Assembly: GCF_963676685.1 (NCBI RefSeq)
Contig: NC_092345.1
Coordinates: 76,435,960-76,499,959 of the forward strand
Length of the DNA: 64,000 nt
Origin: Mytilus edulis
Taxonomy: Eukaryota; Mollusca; Bivalvia; Mytilida; Mytilidae
Direction: 5' to 3'
Shown: positions 49,701 to 61,700 of the stretch, one piece after another
Layout: each line of letters begins with the position of its first letter
How positions within the stretch are numbered: position 1 is the first letter of the stretch
Position numbers and translations under genes: made by a program
The notes under the pieces: generated by a model
The model's database searches: none
What the model saw: only the letters and a program-made list of their open reading frames with translations
Told to the model about the DNA's origin: nothing

Positions 49701-52700
49701 AAGATCATATCATATCACATGTGTACTAAGTTTCTTGATAGGACTTCACCTTTATCAAAAACTATCTTGACCAAAAACTTTAAGCAAAAACTTTAACCTG
49801 AAGCATGACAGACTGATGAACAAATTGACAAACGGACGAAAGGACTTACAAATAGACGCACAGACCAGAAAACATAATGCCCATAAATGGGGCATAAAAA
49901 TTAAGGCACCAGCAATTGAAACATCTTGAGCTGTAAAATGGTCAGTGGATTGATAATGACCAGACTGAGACATATGTGTTGTATAGAGACTTACTTGCTG
50001 TAATAGTACTCTAAGAGACATATGTGTTGTATAGAGACTTACTTGCTGTAATAGTACTCTAAGTCTTTAACAGCTGGAACAAGTTTATCACACATATCAT
50101 ACACACGTCTTTGTGGACTATCAGTACTAACTGCTATCTCTTTTAATTCGATACTATATAATAGATAAAGTATAAAATTCATCAAATAATAATAATCATT
50201 GTGGTAAATTACCAACACATCTATGCTGAATGAAAGAAAATTATCAATATAAAATACAGAACAAAACTTTAAAAAAATATAATTCCCATTAATTTATATA
50301 TCAGCATTGCTAATAAAGCTGACGTGAAAAAAAGGTATATGATTTTAATAGATTTTTTTTAAATTTCTGATGCAAAAAATTAAGCTTTGCTTATATTTCA
50401 TGACAAACTGAGCAATTCAGGAAACCACATACCTAGCTTTAAGTATGGTTTGCCAGATCTGTTGAAGTTTAATTTCTGATTTAGAAAATGGCTGTTGTTG
50501 TGTTGGAGACTTTGTGTTTCCAGATTTCCTCCTCTTCCTCTGTTTATTTACTTGACTAGACTGGGATTTCTTATTTCCTTGACTAAACTGTGATAGCTGA
50601 ATTCCTTGACCACTGTGTCCTTGTGTATTTCCTTGACTAAACTGTGATAGCTGAATTCCTTGACCACTGTGTCCTTGTGTATTTCCTTGACTAAACTGTG
50701 ATAGCTGAATTCCTTGACCACTATGTCCTTGTGTATTTCCTTGACTAAACTGTGATAGCTGAATTCCTTGACCACTGTGTCCTTGTGTATTTCCTTGACT
50801 AGACTGAGATAGTTTATTCCCTTGACCACTATGTGATTGTTGAATTCCTTGACCACTGTTTCTTTGTCGATTTCCTTGACCACTACGTGATTGTCGATTT
50901 ATTTGACCAGTATGTGATAGTTGATTTCCTTGACCACTGTGCGATTGTCGATTTCCATGACCACTGTTTGATTGTTTATTTTCTTGACAACTATGTGATT
51001 GTTTATTTCGGTCATTATTCTGTGATGATTGAATAGGTTGATGTCTCATCTTTGATGTTTGCTGATTTTGAGGTTTAAATGGTGAGGTAGATTTCTGATG
51101 TTTTTCTGCTGGCTGACAATTCTAAAATATCAATATTCATATTGTCATGAAAATATTTCCTAATCCAAAAACTCATCTTTGCCATTTAGATATTTCAAGT
51201 TTCACTTAGTGAAGGTCAAAATATTATCAATTACATGTATCATCAAGAATGTATGTGCTATTGTTGTCGTGCTGAGCACACACCCTTTGTAACTCACTGT
51301 AAATGACAAAAGGAAGAAGGCATCCCAGAGAACCAAAATGTGCACACACTTTAACATAATGGACTAGAGGCTCTAAAGAGCCTGTGTCGCTCACCTTGGT
51401 CTATGTGCATATTAAACAAAGGACACAAATGGATTCATGACAAAATTGTATTTTGGTGATGGTGATGTGTTTGAAGTTCTTACTTTACTGAACGATTTTG
51501 CTTCTTACAATTATATCTATCATGAACTTTGCCCATTAGTAACAGAGAACTATATTTGGTAAAAATTTACATAAATTTACCAAATTAATGAAAATTGTTA
51601 AAAATTGACTATAAAGGGCAATAACTCCTTAAGGGGTCAATTGACCATTTAGGTCATGTTGACTTATTTGTAGATCTTACTTTGCTGAACATTATTGCTG
51701 TTTACAGTTTATCTCTAACTATAATAATATTCAAGATAATAACCAAAAACAGCAAAATTTCTTCAAAATTACCAATTCAGGGGCAGCAACCCAACAACCA
51801 ATTGACCGATTCATCTGAAAATTTCAGGGCAGATAGTTCTTGACCTGATAAACATTTTTATCCCCTGTCAGATTTCCTCAAAATGCTTTGGTTTTTGAGT
51901 TATAAGCCAAAAACTGCATTTTACCCCTATGTTCTATTTTTAGCGGTGGCGGCCATCTTGGTTGGTTGACCAGGTCACGCCACACATTTTTTAAACTAGA
52001 TACCCCAAAGATGATTGTGGCCAAGTTTGGATTAATTTGGCCAAGTAGTTTCAGAGGAGAAGATTTTTGTAAAAGATTACTTTAATTTACGAAAAATGGT
52101 TAAAAATTGACTATAAAGGGCAATAACTCCTAAACGGGTCAACTGACCATTTTGGTCATGTTGACTTATTTGTAGATCTTACTTTGCTGAACATTATTGC
52201 TGTTTACAGTTTATCTCTATCTATAATAATATTCAAGATAATAACCAAAAACAGCAAAATTTCCTCAAAATTACCAATTCAGGGGCAGCAACCCAACAAC
52301 CGATTGACCGATTCATCTGAAAATTTTAGGGCAGATAGATCTTGACCTGATAAACATTTTTATCCCATGTCAGATTTCCTCAAAATGCTTTGGTTTTTGA
52401 GTTATAAGCCAAAAACTGCATTTTACCCCTTTGTTCTATTTTTAGCCGTGGCGGCCATCTTGGTTGGTTGACCAGGTCACGCCACACATTTTTTAAACTA
52501 GATACCCCAAAGATGATTGTGGCCAAGTTTGGATTAATTTGGCCAAGTAGTTTCAGAGGAGAAGATTTTTGTAAAAGATTACTTTAATTAACGAAAAATG
52601 GTTAAAAATTGACTATAAAGGGCAATAACTCCTAAACGGGTCAACTGACCATTTTGGTCATGTTGACTTATTTGTAGATCTTACTTTGCTGAACATTATT

Positions 52701-55700
52701 GCTGTTTACAGTTTATCTCTAACTATAATAATATTCAAGATAATAACCAAAAACAGCAAAATTTCTTCAAAATTACCAATTCAGGGGCAGCAACCCAACA
52801 ACCGATTGACCGATTCATCTGAAAATTTCAGGGCAGATAGATCTTGACCTGATAAACATTTTTACCCCATGTCAGATTTGCTCTAAATGCTTTGGTTTTT
52901 GAGTTATAAGCCAAAAACTGCATTTTACCCCTATGTTCTATTTTTAGCCATGGCGGCCATCTTGGTTGGTTGACCGGGTCACGCCACACATTTTTTAAAC
53001 TAGATACCCCAATGATGATTGTGGCCAAGTTTGGTTTGATTTGGCCCAGTAGTTTCAGAGGAGAAGATTTTTGTAAAAGTTAACGACGACGGACGACGAC
53101 GATGACGACGGACGACGGACGACGGACGACGACGGACGACGGACGCCAAGTGATGAGAAAAGCTCACTTGGCCCTTCGGGCCAGGTGAGCTAAAAATTTA
53201 AAGAATCAGCAAATAGGAAGTAGGTGTCCAGCAAATCTAAGTGTGCACATACATAAAAAGAATTGTCACTTTCAAGCTGCTGACCAAACACTATTTCATT
53301 CTTTTCAGTAGAACCTGGGAAAAGTGTGATGGAAATATTTTGCAGAAAGAACAGATTGACACATGGACCAAGTTAATGCAATATACAGGTTTATCTCTCT
53401 CTATTTCATATTGTTTGAGGTTTATCTCCCCCTATTTCATATTGTTTGAGGTTTATCTCCCCCTATTTTATATTGTTTGAGGTTTATCTCCCCCTTTTCA
53501 TAGTGTCTGAGGTTTATCTCTCCCTATTTCATATTGTTTAAAGTTTATCTCCCCCTATTTCATTTTGTTTGCAGATGCCAATTTTAATTACAATGCTTAA
53601 TCAAGCAAGCTTAGAACTGCATTTTCCCTAAGGTCAGTTGTAAGATCAAAAGGGCAGTCACCTCAGATATTATGTTTGGCAAATAAGAAAGGATGCAATA
53701 TTTCAACCATGCTTGCAAAATCTACTTCTATTAGGCAACCAATTATTAAATGATAAATGTTTGAAACAATTCTTATATAACATTCAAAGGACAAAGTACA
53801 ATAAGGCTTGTTTTTGGTCCCCCTATTTTCTCATTTTTCAAATTCTGTTTTGAAAAGCTGTTATTATTCAAATATTGTAATCATTATTCATTTTGCAGGT
53901 GACCCAGGAATTTTTATATTCCAATGTCATGAGAACTGTTGATGCTGTCTAAATCGCCATAATTTTTTCCAGGTCACATAGGTGCATGCTATTAAATTTT
54001 AAGAAACAATGGCCAAAAATCGTTATTTTTCCTTCTTTTGACATTTTTACGCCCTTTTAAGGTGATAAGTAGCTTTCCAAAACAAAATTTAGAAAATGAG
54101 AAAATAGGGGGGTAAAAAATGGGCCTTATCTTACCTTGTTCTTTACAGTTAAAATAATAAAGCATGCAAATCAAAAGTTGCTTGCAAACTTTGTTTGGTT
54201 GTTTGCTCAGACATTGTACTAGTAAAATACTTGTTTTTGACCCTTTTCCCCTAATTCCTTAAGTTAACCATAATCCCCAAAATCAATCCCAACCTTTCTT
54301 TTTAAGAGATATTGAACCTTCTGGTAAAAATATTTATAGAATAATTAATCAAAGAATTCAAATAGAGAAAAATATTCAATGAGTGACCGAACAACACATT
54401 AATTCATGAACCTGTTCATGAATGCGCGTAGCACATGAGTTAATTATCAGTGTTGTTCGGTCAAGTTGAATATTTTTCGATATTTGAATTCTTTAATTTG
54501 TTGTTCTTTTTATTACATTGGCAAATGGCTCTTTTTAAAGAAATGAATGTAAAACATGTAAGGAACTATATCTTTTTTCTACGCATTCACAATTTGTTTT
54601 GATCCACCGTTATCGACGTCTTGACAACGCCTATTGTTGTATGATGTCAGACAGTGAAATAACTACATTTATCTCACATGTGAAATTATCGGATTTTATT
54701 TAACTGGGAAATAAATGTTATTCATTGCAACCAATGTAATAAATAGAGATCCATGTACCTAAAATAAAGTTATTGTCTGGAAACCAAATGCGTCTTCGGA
54801 TGACGACAACGACATGATAGCATTATATAAACATTTGCGGTTGTATTAAAACCATGGCTATGGCAGGTCTCCTATGAATTGGTCAAGTAATTTAAAAAAA
54901 AAACATCATTTCAACAAATAACAGAAAACTTTTTGAGAGATTGCAATAACTTGTATGTTTTGGACAGACTAGCTAAAAGTTGTTGTCATAAAATATTACC
55001 TGATTAATATTGGCTTTCTTTGGTCCTTGACAACAACCTTTGAGATCCAGTAAATCTGACTTTATCTTAGAAATACTGCTGTTGCAACTATCAAATAAAA
55101 ACATCTCATTAATGTTTTTATAACACCAACTTTCAGTTCCTAATTTTTTCATTACAATGTTCCAATATTTTTGAAAGTATTATAGTTTAAATCATTATGA
55201 TAAAACTTGAAAAAAGTAAACAAATAACTTTGTACTCTTAAATCAGTACTTTTGTGTATTTGTGCTGCTATAAGTCCCGACTATTTCAACTGATTTTAGT
55301 TTGGTGTTAAATCACTGTCAGGGTATGAGAGGGTTGAGCACTCAGAAACATGTTTACCAAGGCCACATTATGAATGTGCCTGTCACAAGACAGTAGCCTG
55401 TTATTCAGTGGTTTTCTGTGATTCCTGATGTATTTTTCATTTATCATTTTGTCATAAATCAGGCTGTCATTTGGAACATTTCACATTTTTTCATGCCAAG
55501 GCTTAATATAGATATAGGTTTTGATCATTGTTGAAGGCCATACCATGATCATAGTTGATTACATCCCTACCATTTGATCTCTGGTAGATAGATTTCTCAT
55601 TGGCAATCATACCATATTTCATTATTTTTATACCACTTTAATTCAAGTTTTTAGAAAAAAATCTTCAAATAAAAATGTTAAATATACATTGTAAGTAATT

Positions 55701-58700
55701 GCCACTATAATTTACCCTTAAACACCCTCCATCAGCTGTCAAATATCTAAAGCATTTGACCTACCTTTCATGTTTCAGATCTTCATCTAGCAATGGAATA
55801 GAGTCACAGATCATCTCTTCAACTATTGACCATTTTATCATAGCACCTATATCAAATATACACATATATGTATAAAGTAAAACAAGAATAGACCAGCAAA
55901 TATGTTGTGTCTTCAAGTTGTTATGGTCATATAGTAATATGTTTCAAGTCTGACGCCAAGTTAAAAGAGAAATCTAAAACTTAAAAGCTCCAGATTTTAA
56001 AAACAAAAAACAGATGCCCTTGCTTTCAGCAAATTTAAATATTACTAAACTATTGGTATATTACTGTCACCTCAAGAAGCTGACCAAATAATTGAATCAA
56101 AATATCAAATTACAAAATTCAGTAATCAAGGTAAAGTTCAAGCAAATTGTTTGGTAGCATAACATTTTTTGTGGGTTTTTTTATTCCAGCTATTGCTTGT
56201 CTTTTTCTTTATTTTCTTTAAATCCTGGTAGTGTCTGTACTTTTTACACTCTAATTTTTTATTGTCACCTAAATGCATTCATTTTTTTTATGCAAAGGCT
56301 ACAGGCCTTTAGATCTAATTCTATTTAATTTTTAGAATTAAGTACCGGTATGTCATTGTCAATTATACTTACACAAGATATATAAACTACTTAGGAAACT
56401 TACACAGGATATATAAACTACTAACACTGACTTATAACATAGGAAACTTACACAGGATATATAAACTACTAACACTGACTTATAACATATATTAAGGAAA
56501 CTTACACAGGATATATAAACTACTAACACTGACTTATAACATATATTAAGGAAACTTACACAGGATATATAAACTACTAACACTGACTTATAACATATAT
56601 TAAGGAAACTTACACAGGATATATAAACTACTAACACTGACTTATAACATATATTAAGGAAACTTACACAGGATATATAAACTACTAACACTGACTTATA
56701 ACATAGGAAACTTACACAGGATATATAAACTACTAACACTGACTTATAACATATATTAAGGAAACTTACACAGGATATATAAACTACTAACACTGACTTA
56801 TAACATATATTAAGGAAACTTACACAGGATATATAAACTACTAACACTGACTTATAACATATATTAAGGAAACTTACACAGGATATATAAACTACTAACA
56901 CTGACTTATAACATAGGAAACTTACACAGGATATATAAACTACTAACACTGACTTATAACATATATTAAGGAAACTTACACAAGATATATAAACTACTAA
57001 CACTGACTTATAACATAAGAAACTTACACAGGATATATAAACTACTAACACTGACTTATAACATATATTAAGGAAACTTACACAGGATATATAAACTACT
57101 AACACTGACTTATAACATATATTAAGGAAACTTACACAGGATATATAAACTACTAACACTGACTTATAACATAGGAAACTTACACAGGATATATAAACTA
57201 CTAACACTGACTTATAACATATATTAAGGAAACTTACACAAGATATATAAACTACTAACACTGACTTATAACATAAGAAACTTACACAGGATATATAAAC
57301 TACTAACACTGACTTATAACATATATTAAGGAAACTTACACAGGATATATAAACTACTAACACTGACTTATAACATAGGAAACTTTTAAATGATATTATC
57401 TTAGCAATGAAATTGAAATCTACAAATTCCAAATACTGTATTTACCTTTGACAATCAGACCTAGAAGGTTTTCCACACATTTAATTAGTGTTCTGTTGTA
57501 AATCTGTCCAAATACAGCTATCCAATGTCTGTAAATAGAAGTAACATAGATTAGTCAAATGACTTTCTTCAATGTGAAGAAAAATGAAATGGTAGTCTTT
57601 AAAGAAATAAATAGATATATTCTTTTCAAGATATGTGGAGGAGTGCTTTTAAAATCTTTGACACAATATTTAATTTGGCAATTTAAAATAATCACATTTG
57701 TATATTTTGGATAAAAAAATGTGCAACCAAGAAACAACTTAGTATTGGTGTATTATTATGTAATGTAAAATTTCTCTGTAATTATTTTGTTGTTCTTGGC
57801 TGTTCAAGATGTTTCCACTATGTAAATGCAAAGCTTCAGCTTTTTTTCTTCATTTTAATGAAAGGCACATTTAACAACATCATTTTGGTGTCATTAAATC
57901 AAAAACTTTTGTGTCTATTCATATCTCCAGATCTTGTGAATTTCCATATATATAATGTGAAAACTTCAAACAGCTCTAAACAATTTAATTTTTTGGGGGG
58001 CCAATACAGGCCTTAATGCTCCATCCCATATATATATATATATATATATGCTACTGTAAATACCTCCTTTAGGAAACTATTTGAGTACAGAATCAACAAT
58101 AAGAAGTATAAATGTATACTTACTTTTTGAAACATTCTAATACGTCTCTATATGACCAAGGTGGTTTTCTATAAACAATATTTAACCTGTAATGAAGAAA
58201 AAATTATAGTCAGTGACCTTTATTTACAAGGTTTATTTATTATGTATGACTTTATAGAGAAAAAATCATAACATTCTGTTCAATATTGTAGTAGAATTTA
58301 ATCTTCTAAACTAATCGATAATTCTTATGAAAATTTTTCAAAATGGAGGAATAGAGTTTGTGGGCCACTTAGATAATGTTTTTATGAATATACAAACATT
58401 CTGTAAACATCAAAGTCATATGAAACTTCAAATCTAAGAAAAAGTTTAATAGGTTTTATATACCAGTTTTGAATGGCTAAGTGTTACTAAAAACAAGTGC
58501 ACATGAACTTTCTGTAAAATAAGAGTCAATTGTTCCTGATTCTTGTTTTTTGACTCCTTTGAATCCTGTTGATAAGTCATTACGGAAACAATGAAAGTCA
58601 TTACACCAGCACCAGTAAATACTGACAAATCTGTAATACATCCTGACTATTGTACCACAACACAACACTACTTTATTTTATTGTTGTCCTCTTTTCATTT

Positions 58701-61700
58701 ATCATTCAAAACATGGGTCTATACTTGGTAAGGATTAATTAGTTTATTTACCATATGTCATCAAACAGTTTCTTCATTTCTCTTTCAAGGATTGTAGATA
58801 AAGCTTCCTGTATCAAGGACTTCACTTTACAATATACATCATCTAACTGTCAAAGAAAGGAGTAAGTTCGGTTAGGGCCTAATTTGGCCCCGATTATAAA
58901 GTTCATTGTTACAAGACAAAAACTGTTTTAAGTTGACTTAAAGATATGTTAGAAAGTTAAATAGAACTATTTTTGTCAAAGTTTTGTTCTTACACATTGA
59001 TTTTTACATACCCAAAAGGTAAAGATACGAGATTTTGGTGAAATTTGACAAAATCGGCTGGATTTCAACCACATTTAGGACCAGGAAACATAGAGCGCAG
59101 GCGTCGACAAACTAACTATTCAAATAAGACACGTGAAATGCCTTCACAAACATTATTTTAAAAGATCCTTGTTGTCGACGTATGCGCTCTATGTTTCCTG
59201 TCCATAATCTATGGAAATTTACCCATTTTCATTGATTTTTTCATACAAAATCAGTATTAATACAACTTGTGACGTCATTATAAAACGCAGGAACGTAAAT
59301 TTTCAACAAAATGACTTGTTTCCTATCCAGTCACTTTCATAGCTATAATTTATTGTAATATTAGTCAATAAATCCTAATTTTAAATTTACGTTAAAAAAA
59401 GGGGCCATTTAAGGACCTTACTGAACCTACTCCTTTTGTTCTAATAATTATTAAGGTAAATGAAAAAATTCAGAATGATGCTATAATATCATAAAAGGTT
59501 GCCCAGTGGAGTAATATTTTGCAAACAGCCCCAAATAATTCAAAACATACATAGTAAAGAATAAACTACCATTTCTTTTGTGGAAATAATTGTCATTAGA
59601 AAGGGAAATTAGTATAAGAGTATTGTGTCATTTAAACACTTTATATTGTATAACACAACTGACTAACAAATTATTCACAAACCCGACTACAAAATGATTA
59701 TTAACATTAATGCAGTTTTGAAGAAAAAAAGTGTGCTTAAAAGATGGTATTTCACTAATAATTGCCTACAAAATACCATCATTGTTGACTTTCTGTCAGT
59801 AAATTCACTTTATGTCAGCAAATGTCCTTTACGTAAAAGCTGACATAAAAATTGCTGGTCTTGAAAAAGCAGCCAGCAAAAGTACTTTAAAATTTTGCAA
59901 ATATCATGTAGATTACATTTGGAGACTATCTATTGAAATCCTATAAGCTGTTCAGGTTTAAATTCAGTCTAAAACATTTCTTAGTTTTTTATGATGATAT
60001 TATTACACACTAAAGAATAACTTACGTATTGAGCCTCACTTTCTACAATATTACTAGTCTGCATTTCAATATGTGTTTCTTTTTGCTGTACATTGATGTT
60101 AGGATTACTATTCTGTTCGTCTGATCAAAATAAAAGATGATTTTGTCACAATTTATTTATAAATTAAATATTGCAGATGAATTTGTGTGTAACTTATTTT
60201 GAGGTATTGTGAATTTTCAATTGTGTTAAACTGTTGATAATCAAATAATGTTTCATAATTTTTTTCTTTGATTTACAATATAAACAGGGCTACTGTCTAG
60301 AAAAAAAGATTATCAAAACAATGCTCCTTTGTATAAAAGTATTGCCCAATAAGGTTGCAGTCTTCACACTTAAACACAGGTCCAGCACAGCAGCCTCAGG
60401 CTTGTGAAATTGCTTTTGGGTTTAACTATAATTTTCCAAAAAATGAGCCAAAGGCTTGAGTTTCAGATGTTTTTCGTGTAGATGGGGGTTGTAAACTTCA
60501 CAACAAAGATTTCATGTTTGCTTTAACAGTAAAATTTTACAGTTTGCTGAATGAGTGTATGAACTTAAAACCTCTGATCACTGAAGATAACTACTATGAC
60601 TACTCAACCAACAAGATTTGTCAAATTCTAAAGAGGTATACAGTAAGATACATCACCTACCCAGACACACTAAAGAGGTATACAGTAAGATACATCACCT
60701 ACCCAGACACACTAAAGAGGTATACAGTAAGATACATCACCTACCCAGACACACTAAAGAGGTATGCAGTAAGATACATCACCTACCCAGACACATTATT
60801 ATAATACAGGTTTTTCTGGCAAATATACTGTGGATTCATTATTATTTGTTGGATACCAATTTTCCTGGGTTTCGTGGGTAAAGGTGAACCACGAAATTAA
60901 ATGTTCAACGAAGTACAAATTATCTATCAGGTGGTATGCAGACATTGACAAAACCATGAAATTACATATCCACGAAAAGGCAAACTGTGGGCAATCCACA
61001 AAAAATGGTAACTACGAAAATAAATAAATCCACAGTAAAAGAACTCAGACGTACACAACCACAAAATGAATAACAATATGCCATAGTCACATGCAATTTA
61101 CCTTCTAATTGTCTCTGAGGATTCACAACTCCTTCTAATGTTGGTAATACTGATAATAGGGTCTACAATTGATAACATTAAAACTAAAATTAGAAATGGT
61201 CTCCTTCTAATGTTGGTAATACTGATAATAGGGTCTACAATTGATAACATTAAAACTAAAATCAGAGATAGTCTCCTTCTAATGTTGGTAATACTGATAA
61301 TAGGGTCTACAATTGATAACATTAAAACTAAAATCAGAGATAGTCTCCTTCTAATGTTGGTAATACTGATAATAGGGTCTACAATTGATAACATTAAAAC
61401 TAAAATCAGAGATAGTCTCCTTCTAATGTTGGTAATACTGATAATAGGGTCTACAATTGATAACATTAAAACTAAAATCAGAGATAGTCTCCTTCTAATG
61501 TTGGTAATACTGATAATAGGGTCTACAATTGATAACATTAAAACTAAAATCAGAGATAGTCTCCTTCTAATGTTGGTAATACTGATAATAGGGTCTACAA
61601 TTGATAACATTAAAACTAAAATCAGAGATAGTCTCCTTCTAATGTTGGTAATACTGATAATAGGGTCTACAATTGATAACATTAAAACTAAAATCAGAGA

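Noticed and set aside
56359-57432. 357-codon minus-strand open frame
   Set aside because: It is wholly a 48/54-bp tandem array inside an intron whose flanking exons join in phase without it.
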